A stretch of 8,221 nucleotides of DNA, from assembly GCA_031263435.1 (NCBI GenBank), contig JAISFT010000260.1, positions 1 through 8,221 on the forward strand, given 5' to 3'. The translations under genes and the position numbers were made by a program. The number at the start of each line of letters is the position of its first letter. The stretch's first letter is position 1. The notes under the pieces are model-generated. The model was not told where the DNA came from. It was given only the letters and a program-made list of their open reading frames with translations, and made no database searches. Shown piece after piece: positions 1 through 5,781 of the stretch. Source of the DNA: Treponema sp. (GTDB taxonomy: Bacteria > Spirochaetota > Spirochaetia > Treponematales > Breznakiellaceae).

Positions 1-28
1 CCAGTTCGCACTACAAGGAGACAAAACA

Positions 29-661
29 ATGTCAAAGAAAGGAATGTTAGTTCTGATCCTGGCAGCGGTTCTTGCGGGAAGTGTTTTCGCGCAGGAGGGA
101 ACGGGTACTCACAAGCATCAGTCGTTTGATATGGTGCTGGGGCTTAATATGGGTTTCGGTATAACCCCGAATATCGGGAAGGTAACCAGCCTGGAAGAAG
201 GTAATTATGCCATTACAACGGACATCGGACTGAACTACGATTTTTACCTTTTCAACTGGCTGTCCTTTAATACCGGAGCGGTATTACATTCGGATGTATA
301 TCTGCTTCTTGACCAGGACCTTTCGACGGCACAGAAATTTACAGATATAGCCTCGACCCCGATTTGCCTGACCCTGCCCCTGACGGCGCACATCAACGTC
401 CCCTGGATTGAATGGCTGTATGTGGGAGCGGGGTTAAATTTAAACATTCCGATTGCGAGTCTGCTTAATAACTTTCCCGATTCCAAAGGAGACTTTTTTG
501 TCAGCCTGCCTATAGATATTGGTTTTGATTTTATGAAGGCGGGTGGGAACGGCGGACGTTTTATCTTCAGGATTTCACCGGAATTCCATGAAAGGGGAAC
601 AACAGTTCCGGTTGGTTTTGTCTGGCAGCTCCACAACTGGAAAATCTACGGTAAGAACTAA
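29..661 (+). CDS. Exported beta-barrel-like outer-membrane protein (hypothetical)
   Basis: This 210-residue protein is probably a small outer-membrane beta-barrel. An N-terminal Sec signal peptide is clear: basic SKK, a hydrophobic stretch at residues 6-19, and a likely cleavage after VFA (21/22), giving a mature N-terminus of QEG. The mature part is rich in short alternating hydrophobic/polar stretches with aromatic residues (for example DFYLFNWLSF, WLYVGAGLNLNI, PIDIGFDF, RFIFRISPEF), separated by turns rich in Gly, Asn and Asp. This is typical of porin-like barrels of about 8-10 strands. The start is set by AAGGAG at 15-20, 8 nt before the ATG. The promoter must lie left of the window or in the first few bases. 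It is not obviously translationally coupled to the next gene, which is 238 bp away with its own promoter. I do not recognise a specific family; the export and barrel calls are inferred from composition only. Confidence 0.7.
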   Translation: MSKKGMLVLILAAVLAGSVFAQEGTGTHKHQSFDMVLGLNMGFGITPNIGKVTSLEEGNYAITTDIGLNYDFYLFNWLSFNTGAVLHSDVYLLLDQDLSTAQKFTDIASTPICLTLPLTAHINVPWIEWLYVGAGLNLNIPIASLLNNFPDSKGDFFVSLPIDIGFDFMKAGGNGGRFIFRISPEFHERGTTVPVGFVWQLHNWKIYGKN

Positions 662-850
662 TAAGCTGCCCGCGGGCCGTTCCCCCGAAACAACAAGTGG
701 GGGAAGCGGAATAGACCGCAGGGCCAGACCCTGCGGGTCTGGCCCGAGGACTATGGAGCGGGGGGGAGCCGCCCGCCGCCGGAAGCCCTGTCGGGGAGGG
801 AGGGATGCGGCAGAGGGTATGGCCCTGCTCCCCCTCCTCATATCCTAAGC
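662..850. other. GC-rich hairpin cluster between two envelope genes
   Basis: This gap holds no convincing gene but a chain of stem-loops. They are: a CCCGCGGG palindrome at 669-676; a TTCCCCC/GGGGGAA stem (680-686 with 699-705, extendable by CCG/CGG across one bulged G); two overlapping perfect stems at 716-745 (listed separately); GCGGG/CCCGC at 758-762 with 772-776; and a bulged stem GCAGAGG/CCCTGC around 810-828. None is followed by a T-tract, so a classical intrinsic terminator is not supported. The region could be the structured 3' end of the upstream mRNA, a small RNA, or a copy of a dispersed intergenic repeat; the sequence alone cannot decide. Open frames across it are low-complexity and arginine/glycine/proline-rich, and were not called. 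Confidence 0.55.
716..745. repeat. Two mutually exclusive perfect hairpins sharing a middle arm
   Basis: CCGCAGGG (716-723) pairs with CCCTGCGG (729-736), leaving loop CCAGA. GGGCCAGACC (721-730) pairs with GGTCTGGCCC (736-745), leaving loop CTGCG. Both stems are perfect (8 and 10 bp) and overlap, so an RNA could form only one at a time. The arrangement resembles an attenuator or switch, but no T-tract or leader peptide accompanies it, so the role is unknown. Confidence 0.6.
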
Positions 851-879
851 TTGACAGGACGGGGCGAAGGTTCTAGGCT
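851..879 (+). promoter_or_regulatory. Sigma70-type promoter for the DUF2059-methyltransferase pair
   Basis: A perfect -35 box TTGACA (851-856) is followed, after 17 bp, by TAGGCT (874-879), a weak -10 box that matches TATAAT at 3 of 6 positions. Transcription would start near 886, only about 14 nt before the start codon of the DUF2059 gene. The strong -35 and ideal spacing support the call; the poor -10 lowers confidence. Confidence 0.45.
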
Positions 880-899
880 TTTCGCAAGGGAGACATGCT

Positions 900-1334
900 A
901 TGAAAAAACTATTGGTACTGTTTCTGTTGGGGGGGACGCTGGTATGTTCTGTTTACGGGCAGACGAAAAGGCAGGACATTATTACGCTGCTTGACTTGAT
1001 GGGTACCAGATCGCAGGGGGCGCAGATGTTCGATTTAATGCTGCCGAGCCTGGAGACTCTGGCGCCGCAGGCTCCTGCTGCGTTTTGGTCGATGCTCAAA
1101 TCAAAAATGAACACGGATAGTTTTTCTGATCTGATTATTCCGATTTATGACAAGCATTTTTCGCAGGATGATATAAGGGGGCTTATTCAGTTCTACGAGA
1201 GTCCGCTTGGCAGGAAGATGCTGGAGGTTACGCCCCAGATAACGGAGGAGTCTTTTGCTGCCGGGCAGGAATGGGGACAGCAGCTTGCGCAGGATATACT
1301 CAACGAACTGGTAAAACAGGGATACTATCAATAG
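900..1334 (+). CDS. DUF2059 domain exported protein
   Basis: This 144-residue protein carries a Sec signal peptide (MKK, hydrophobic residues 4-19, likely cleavage after VYG at 20/21, mature start QTK) and a single DUF2059-type helical domain. The hallmark segment is at about residues 79-120: IYDKHFSQDDIRGLIQFYESPLGRK followed by a MLEVTPQITEES stretch, which matches the family pattern of a short helix, F-Y-x-S-P-x-G-K/R, and a following helix. The function of DUF2059 is unknown; its members are small secreted or periplasmic proteins. The Cys at residue 16 is preceded by Val, a poor lipobox, so a lipoprotein is unlikely. The start is supported by GGGAG at 888-892, 7 nt upstream. Seven consecutive G (929-935) code for Gly11-Gly12 inside the signal peptide, a possible slippage site. 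The methyltransferase gene follows after 15 nt, so the two are probably co-transcribed. Confidence 0.85.
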   Translation: MKKLLVLFLLGGTLVCSVYGQTKRQDIITLLDLMGTRSQGAQMFDLMLPSLETLAPQAPAAFWSMLKSKMNTDSFSDLIIPIYDKHFSQDDIRGLIQFYESPLGRKMLEVTPQITEESFAAGQEWGQQLAQDILNELVKQGYYQ

Positions 1335-1349
1335 GTTCGCAAGGTTCAC

Positions 1350-2225
1350 ATGGCCGGGGCGGGCATGGTTGATACGGAGAACGCGGAATTCCAGGTTGTC
1401 CAGGCTCTTAAACTTTCGCGGGCCAAGCGATCCGCTCTGGGTGAAATATTTATCGAGGGTACGGAATCTATCAAGATGGCGGTCCGGGCGGGGCTGGAGA
1501 TTACGCGGATTATTGTTGCCGCTTCAAGGGTCCGCACAGGCCGCCGGTCTGTTCTTCCGGTCCGCGAGTCCGCTCCCCGGCAGGGTCTTTCCCAATGGGC
1601 CCGGGATCTTATCCGGTCCTGTCCCGGGGCCGGGGTGCTGGAACTGGCGGACGATCTTTATGAAAAGCTCTGCGACCGCACGGATCCTCCGGAGATGCTG
1701 GTAACGGCAAAGCGGAGGCTGTCTGCCCTGGCGGATCTGCGCCTGCGGGAAGATCCTTTTATTCTGCTGTTTGACCGTCCCAGCGATATGGGGAATCTGG
1801 GATCGGTAATCCGCTCGTTTAATTCCTTTGGCGGAGACGCGCTTCTGATTCTGGGCCACGGGGTGGACCCCTGGAATCCCAAGGTTATCCGGGCCAGCAT
1901 GGGCAGTGTCTTTTTTACCCCCGTGGTGCCGCTGCAATCCAACGGGGAGCTTGGCGGTTTTATTGCGGAACAAAAAGCGCGGAACGGCATGCGGGTCTGG
2001 GGGACGGACTCCGGCGGGGCGGTGCCCCTTTCCCAAGCCCCTCTGGAACGCCCGCTGCTGCTGATTATCGGGAACGAGGCCAGGGGGATGAGCGCGGCTC
2101 TTAAGCAGCTCTGCGACGGGGTTACCGGCATTCCCCTTGCGGGGGATGTGAATTCCCTGAACGCCGCGTGCGCGGCAAGCATTGTCATGTGGGAACTGCA
2201 GCGCCGCTCCGAAACGCCGTTCTGA
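1350..2225 (+). CDS. SpoU/TrmH-family RNA 2'-O-ribose methyltransferase
   Basis: This 291-residue enzyme is predicted to transfer a methyl group from S-adenosylmethionine to a ribose 2'-OH in rRNA or tRNA. It has the two expected parts. The N-terminal substrate-binding region (about residues 20-125) contains IFIEGTESIKMAVRAGLEI and VLELADDLYEKL. The C-terminal SPOUT domain (about 136-285) has all three trefoil-knot motifs: motif 1 around N149-x-G-S-x-I-R155, motif 2 I240-G-N-E-A-R-G246, and motif 3 P262...S269-L-N271-A-A. The segment KVIRASMGSVFF (178-189) is also typical. Catalytic Arg155 and the SAM-binding motifs are intact, so it should be active; whether the target is 23S rRNA or tRNA cannot be told. 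AAGG at 1341-1344 supports the start at 1350; an alternative ATG is at 1365. It is GC-richer than its neighbours and sits 15 nt after the DUF2059 gene. The last codons lie in a 13-bp tandem duplication. Confidence 0.9.
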   Translation: MAGAGMVDTENAEFQVVQALKLSRAKRSALGEIFIEGTESIKMAVRAGLEITRIIVAASRVRTGRRSVLPVRESAPRQGLSQWARDLIRSCPGAGVLELADDLYEKLCDRTDPPEMLVTAKRRLSALADLRLREDPFILLFDRPSDMGNLGSVIRSFNSFGGDALLILGHGVDPWNPKVIRASMGSVFFTPVVPLQSNGELGGFIAEQKARNGMRVWGTDSGGAVPLSQAPLERPLLLIIGNEARGMSAALKQLCDGVTGIPLAGDVNSLNAACAASIVMWELQRRSETPF

Positions 2226-2240
2226 AACGCCGTTACGGCG
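2211..2240 (+). repeat. 13-bp tandem duplication over the stop codon, plus palindrome
   Basis: GAAACGCCGTT occurs at 2211-2221 and again at 2224-2234, a period of 13 bp. The junction creates the TGA stop (2223-2225) of the methyltransferase gene. The second copy continues into the palindrome CGCCGT-T-ACGGCG (2228-2240). Removing one 13-bp unit would let the frame continue for about ten more codons, to a TAA at 2273 on the full-length coordinates. Confidence 0.65.
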
Positions 2241-2269
2241 AACTCTGGTGAACAAGCCCACGGATGAAC

Positions 2270-2275
2270 TATAAT
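2270..2275 (+). promoter_or_regulatory. Possible -10 box for the large barrel gene
   Basis: A perfect TATAAT lies 33 nt before the chosen start of the barrel gene. The matching -35 region is poor (TGGTGA at 2246-2251, 18 bp upstream). Transcription would start near 2282, which excludes the upstream ATG at 2264 from such a transcript and fits the start at 2309. Read-through from the methyltransferase gene is also possible. Confidence 0.4.
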
Positions 2276-2297
2276 GTATGGCAGCAATATAGGACCC

Positions 2298-2308
2298 GAG
2301 GGGGGGTT
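2298..2308 (+). promoter_or_regulatory. Ribosome binding site containing a G7 tract
   Basis: The sequence GA followed by seven G (2300-2306) and TT immediately precedes the ATG at 2309. Its GAGG (2298-2301) sits 7 nt from the start, an ideal Shine-Dalgarno distance. This decides the start at 2309 rather than the in-frame ATG at 2264. The homopolymer could change length by slippage and so alter the spacing. Confidence 0.65.
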
Positions 2309-4174
2309 ATGAGAATACGTGTTGTGGGAATTTTTGCGGTTTTTGTGTTATGTACCGGCCTGAATTCCTTTGGGCAGAACTACGGTTCTGTCGGTATGGA
2401 TGATGAAATTTGTTATATCCTGGAGCAGTGCGAAGCACGGGGTCTGTGTTCGCCGCTGCCTCCGGTCAGGCCCTGGACCCGAGGGCTGGTTCTTGCCCGG
2501 ATTGACGAGGTTTTGGAACGCGCCGGGGGGGGGACGCTGGGGGATACGGAACGGCAGATTCTGGAGTACCACCGGGGCAGGCTGGGGGATGTTAAGGCCG
2601 GTCTGGACCTTTTTAACGGCAGGTATTCCGCCAGTACGGAAATCGGCAGGACCGGTGTAGAGATCAGCGGTACGGCCGATCTGGGACTTGATATTGAGGC
2701 ATCGGCCGGGCTGTATTCCGGGGACGAATCCTATTATGGGATGGATCTCTGGGTAAGTGCATCGTTGGCAGGGGACATTGGCCGTCATGTGTCATACGGT
2801 CTTTCTTTCTCCGGGGGTATCCTCCGGGTTCCCCGGGAAAAGCTGGGGACCTACCACACCTACTACGATACCTACGTCGATCCTTCCTCCGGCGACGAGT
2901 ACCTTGATCGTGAAATTGACAGCTTTAGCCAGCCCCTTAGCCATTTTCCCTACTCGTACAAAAAGAAATGGGACAGTTCGGTCTACTTCTTTAACGATCT
3001 GTCTGTCTACAATTCGTGGCCCAATGATTTTGCCGGTGTATACAATTTGCGGCCCGAAGTTTCCGCGTCTTTTTTGGATGATCGTCTTTTTCTGCGGGTG
3101 GGGCAGCTTGAGCACGACTGGGGGGTTATGCCTTCCGGTTCCAGTCTGGCCCTGAATCAGGCGGCCCGCCCGTTCCTGGGGATTGAAGGCAGTTTTGCCC
3201 CCTTTTCATGGTTTTCTGTTTCAACCCTTACGGGGGTTTTGGAATACTTTAACGAGCGGGGTATTAAAGATTCGTCAATGCCCAGCCAGAATGCCTTTTC
3301 TATTTCGATGCTCAACTTCAGATACAAGGATTACCTGTTCGTTGATATAGGCGAATCGGTGGTATGGCCGAAGCGTTTTGAACTGGGGTACATGCTGCCT
3401 TTTGTCAATAGTTTTTTCTATCAGGGTGGTATTGGCGATTTTGACAACCTGGCTATGTTCTTTAACATCAAGGCCCGGTATCCGGGGCTGGGCGATATTT
3501 GGTTTTCGCTGTTCCTGGACGAGGCTTCCCTGGAACGCGAGATGCTTTCTCTGGACCGGACGATGGTTTCCTATCATGGGGGGCTGCGGTACAGTCTGCC
3601 CCGGCTGCCCTTTGCCTCGATTAAATTGGCCTACACCAAGATTGAGCCCTACTGCTATACCCATACGACGATAGATGTACCCTGGTACCGGGGGGCTATG
3701 GAGGAAGCCTATACCAACAACGGCGTGGGGCTGGGTTACTATCTGCCTCCCAACACGGACGAGATTCTGTTGAGGTTCGAGGCGATGCCGTGGGTACAGA
3801 GCTCCGTACATTTTCAATACCAGATGATCCGGCACGGCGCCGATTACGGCAGTTCGGCGGTGGACGGCTCCTCGTTTCTGTCGGAACTGGATCCCTACGG
3901 ACGCAGCAGCAATCCTGTGCTGCGGAAATACTTTTTACACGACGGGGCGTATCAGTGGAGCCACATTCTTAAAATGGGCGGGGGTCATTCTTTTAATACC
4001 CGCGTGCCATTCCGCGTTACCGCGGAGGCGGGGGTGGTGTTCTCCCAATTCAGTAATATTGACGGGCCGGCGAATTCGGGAACATCTTCTTCCTACCACA
4101 TGATCGACACGGCCGAATACCCCCGGCAAACCGGTTTTATCTTTACCCTGGGGCTGCGGATCTTCCCGAAATAA
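2309..4174 (+). CDS. Large outer-membrane beta-barrel protein, Wzi capsule-assembly-like
   Basis: The protein has 621 residues from the chosen start. A signal peptide spans residues 1-22 (MRIR, hydrophobic VVGIFAVFVLCTGL, likely cleavage SFG/Q). Next comes a short helical region (about 30-95) with a pattern of acidic helix, 'ARGL...LPPVRPWTRGLVLARIDEVLE', then 'ERQILEYHRGRL'. From about 100 to the end there are many alternating strands with aromatic girdle residues (SYGLSFSGGI, ASFLDDRLFLRVGQLEHDWG, FRYKDYLFVDIGES, LRYSLPRL). It ends in FIFTLGLRIFPK, like a closing barrel strand. A helical N-terminus followed by a large barrel is the layout of the Caps_assemb_Wzi family, which helps attach or organise surface polysaccharide. 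The family call is from pattern only; outer-membrane location is firmer. The start follows from the adjacent Shine-Dalgarno and the signal peptide; a 15-residue upstream extension from 2264 lacks both. Codons 73-75 are a G9 run. Confidence 0.7.
   Translation: MRIRVVGIFAVFVLCTGLNSFGQNYGSVGMDDEICYILEQCEARGLCSPLPPVRPWTRGLVLARIDEVLERAGGGTLGDTERQILEYHRGRLGDVKAGLDLFNGRYSASTEIGRTGVEISGTADLGLDIEASAGLYSGDESYYGMDLWVSASLAGDIGRHVSYGLSFSGGILRVPREKLGTYHTYYDTYVDPSSGDEYLDREIDSFSQPLSHFPYSYKKKWDSSVYFFNDLSVYNSWPNDFAGVYNLRPEVSASFLDDRLFLRVGQLEHDWGVMPSGSSLALNQAARPFLGIEGSFAPFSWFSVSTLTGVLEYFNERGIKDSSMPSQNAFSISMLNFRYKDYLFVDIGESVVWPKRFELGYMLPFVNSFFYQGGIGDFDNLAMFFNIKARYPGLGDIWFSLFLDEASLEREMLSLDRTMVSYHGGLRYSLPRLPFASIKLAYTKIEPYCYTHTTIDVPWYRGAMEEAYTNNGVGLGYYLPPNTDEILLRFEAMPWVQSSVHFQYQMIRHGADYGSSAVDGSSFLSELDPYGRSSNPVLRKYFLHDGAYQWSHILKMGGGHSFNTRVPFRVTAEAGVVFSQFSNIDGPANSGTSSSYHMIDTAEYPRQTGFIFTLGLRIFPK
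2525..2533 (+). repeat. Poly-G tract (G9) inside the barrel gene
   Basis: Nine consecutive G form exactly three GGG glycine codons (Gly73-75) before the barrel domain. It is the longest homopolymer I noticed in the window. Gain of one G leads to a TAA at 2593-2595; loss of one G leads to a frame ending at 2660. Either change truncates the protein to about a sixth of its length or less, which is the arrangement expected of an on/off contingency locus. Confidence 0.8.
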
Positions 4175-4177
4175 TCT

Positions 4178-4193
4178 GCCGGCTCTGGCCGGC
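4178..4193. repeat. Hairpin just after the barrel gene stop
   Basis: GCCGGC-TCTG-GCCGGC forms a perfect 6-bp stem with a tetraloop, starting 4 nt after the TAA of the barrel gene. No T-tract follows, so it may protect the mRNA 3' end or assist termination rather than terminate alone. Confidence 0.4.
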
Positions 4194-4243
4194 GCTTACA
4201 GGAATGGATGGATTTCAAACCGGAAATTTTTTAACGATGAATA

Positions 4244-4274
4244 CGGACCCAAAACCAGGCAGGTTTTGGGTCCG
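4244..4274. terminator. Perfect 13-bp hairpin between convergent genes
   Basis: CGGACCCAAAACC (4244-4256) pairs perfectly with GGTTTTGGGTCCG (4262-4274) across loop AGGCA. It lies between the end of the + strand barrel gene and the end of the - strand ABC operon, 9 nt after the lipoprotein stop codon on that strand. T-tracts are weak on both sides (TATTCATCGTT on the - strand; a CTATTTTG stretch on the + strand), so it may be a bidirectional terminator of moderate strength. Confidence 0.6.
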
Positions 4275-4283
4275 GCTGTATAA

Positions 4284-5735
4284 CTATTTTGTTCTCAGGA
4301 ACTCGTCAACCTGACGCTGCGCTTCCGCAAGCACCCGGTTAAAGCCGACTGCCTCAAGGTCCCTCTTGATCTGGGGGATAACCACTGCGGGGTCGGAGGT
4401 ACCGGTTACCAATTCTTTAGCATAGCGGTCCCACACCTGGCGGCAGTTGGTCAGCTCGTTGAGGATCGAGGCCCGGTCCAGGGAGAAGCCGAGGAGGGGC
4501 GAAGGTGTGGCGCTGGCATCGTTCTCCCTGACCTTCTGCCACTGATCGGCAGGCTGGTCGTCGGTGGTAGACATGGTAAAGAAGGTCGCGTGCTGATACG
4601 CCGAAAGGGGCCAGTTGGTGTTGATCTTTTTGATAACACCGGGGTTGGTTCCGCTGGGCCGGGTAACGTAGTTAAAGTGCCGTCCTTCAATCCCGTAGGC
4701 AAGCATGTCCCGGAAAATGGGGTCCGTATTGGCCAGTTCCAGCAGCTTAAGGGATTCGGTCTTATACCGGGAATTGCTACTGATGCTGTTCAGGGAACCC
4801 TGAATCGAGTCGGTGGAGAGGTTGGGCCCCACAAACTGGTGGATATCGTACTGTTCAACTCCCTGCTGGGCTTCCCATACCGCATCGGCTCCGGGCCAGC
4901 CCTGGGCGGTCATGAAGATCTGTCCCTTGAAGTCCTCCACGGATACCGCGGCATCGGGGTTGATGATCCCGTCCTGGTACCAGCGGTGCATGTAGTTAAG
5001 GATCTCCCGTACATCAGACTGTTCCAGGGTAAACACCACCCGGTGATTCGGATCGTTCAGGTTCATCCCCATGGGGGCCAGACCTGCCGAAAGGGTGTCG
5101 TAGTTCCTGAATAGCTGGTAAGTACCGCCGTTAGAAAGGCGGTAGGGATAGAACCGCGAACCTTCCCCGGCCTTGATGGCGCGGAAGTACCGGTCCATGC
5201 TGGGGAGATCGGTCTTCGTAATGTCGATGTTGTACTTGGTCACGTAGTTGTGATCCCAGATGACCCACTGGGTGATGGCGGAATCTTTCCAGGTGGGTAC
5301 GGCGTATATCTTGTTGTTGATCTTGACGCCGGTCCAGATATCCTGGGGAATCAGGTTCCACATCTTCGGGCTGGCGGTTTTTACCAGGTCCGTAATGTCC
5401 GCGAAAGCGCCCTGGGCAACCCGCTGGCTGTAGTCGGCAAGATCGTCGAACATGATGTCGAAGTACTCGCCGGAGTTAATAATGGTGGTGAACCGCTGCT
5501 GCTGATCGCCCCAGCCCGAAATTTTAATTTCCAGGCGGACACCGATTTGCTTTTCGGTGTAATCGCTCATAAGACGGACACATTCCGCAAGTTCCGCGGA
5601 ATCGCCCCCGACAAGCCACCAGGTAAGCGTAGGAACCGCTGACGTGCTCCCCGAGGCGGTTCCGGACTCATTTTTCCGGCAGCCGGCAGCGAGAACGCAC
5701 ACGGCAATTACCAGAATTAAAAACGCTTTTTTCAT
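4284..5735 (-). CDS. ABC transporter solute-binding lipoprotein, DUF3502 C-terminal type
   Basis: This 483-residue extracytoplasmic lipoprotein captures a solute, probably an oligosaccharide or other sugar derivative, for the two permeases encoded upstream in the same operon. The signal peptide ends in a perfect lipobox LAAGC (15-19), so Cys19 is lipidated. A type 1 extracellular binding domain covers about residues 35-345: TLTWWLVGG, then a region with 'INSGEYFDIMFDD' and 'GAFADITDLV', and 'KINNKIYAVPTWKD'. The C-terminal part (about 345-480) with PSPLLGFSLD and a final VLAEAQRQVDEFLRTK matches the DUF3502 pattern of LipO/LplA-like binding proteins. The start at 5735 follows from the lipobox and from GGAG at 5741-5744, 5 nt upstream; a 14-residue extension beginning at a TTG (5777) is not credible. 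It is the last gene of the operon, 46 nt after the second permease. The substrate cannot be read from sequence. Confidence 0.9.
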   Translation of the reverse strand: MKKAFLILVIAVCVLAAGCRKNESGTASGSTSAVPTLTWWLVGGDSAELAECVRLMSDYTEKQIGVRLEIKISGWGDQQQRFTTIINSGEYFDIMFDDLADYSQRVAQGAFADITDLVKTASPKMWNLIPQDIWTGVKINNKIYAVPTWKDSAITQWVIWDHNYVTKYNIDITKTDLPSMDRYFRAIKAGEGSRFYPYRLSNGGTYQLFRNYDTLSAGLAPMGMNLNDPNHRVVFTLEQSDVREILNYMHRWYQDGIINPDAAVSVEDFKGQIFMTAQGWPGADAVWEAQQGVEQYDIHQFVGPNLSTDSIQGSLNSISSNSRYKTESLKLLELANTDPIFRDMLAYGIEGRHFNYVTRPSGTNPGVIKKINTNWPLSAYQHATFFTMSTTDDQPADQWQKVRENDASATPSPLLGFSLDRASILNELTNCRQVWDRYAKELVTGTSDPAVVIPQIKRDLEAVGFNRVLAEAQRQVDEFLRTK

Positions 5736-5781
5736 TTTTTCTCCAAAAAAGATATTATTACCGGCCCGGGGATCCAACGGA
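5736..5781 (-). promoter_or_regulatory. Intercistronic spacer before the binding-protein gene
   Basis: The 46-nt spacer holds a small hairpin GATCC-GTT-GGATC (5771-5783) overlapping the TGA of the permease gene, a CCCGGG palindrome (5765-5770), an A/T-rich stretch and a good Shine-Dalgarno (GGAG, 5741-5744). The other junction of the operon is only 11 nt. The extra length and separate strong ribosome site fit independent, higher translation of the binding protein, as binding proteins usually exceed permeases; this is inference. Confidence 0.35.

Noticed and set aside
721..745. 10-bp hairpin considered as an intrinsic terminator for the first gene
   Set aside because: No T-tract follows on either strand, and it competes with another perfect stem, so terminator function is not supported.
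1336..1344. 9-mer TTCGCAAGG shared upstream of the DUF2059 gene (881-889) and the methyltransferase gene (1336-1344)
   Set aside because: Both copies overlap ribosome-site positions. Two occurrences of a short word in 8 kb are not enough to claim a regulatory element.
1524..2261. Long - strand open frame opposite the methyltransferase gene
   Set aside because: It lies antisense to a gene with all SPOUT motifs intact. Its own translation is rich in Arg, Pro, Gln and Ala without domain features, a common shadow in GC-rich coding DNA.
2264..2308. Upstream ATG extending the barrel protein by 15 residues
   Set aside because: It overlaps a TATAAT box, lacks a ribosome site and would bury the signal peptide, whereas the ATG at 2309 has an ideal Shine-Dalgarno.
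3275..3835. 186-codon - strand open frame inside the barrel gene
   Set aside because: It is antisense to a clear exported beta-barrel, has no ribosome site and no recognisable motif.
4590..5114. 174-codon + strand open frame opposite the binding-protein gene
   Set aside because: It is the complement of conserved DUF3502-type coding sequence, and its Val/Gly/His-rich translation looks like a shadow.
5736..5777. TTG-initiated 14-residue extension of the binding lipoprotein
   Set aside because: The ATG at 5735 gives a standard-length lipoprotein signal peptide with a GGAG site; the extension would put charged and polar residues before it.
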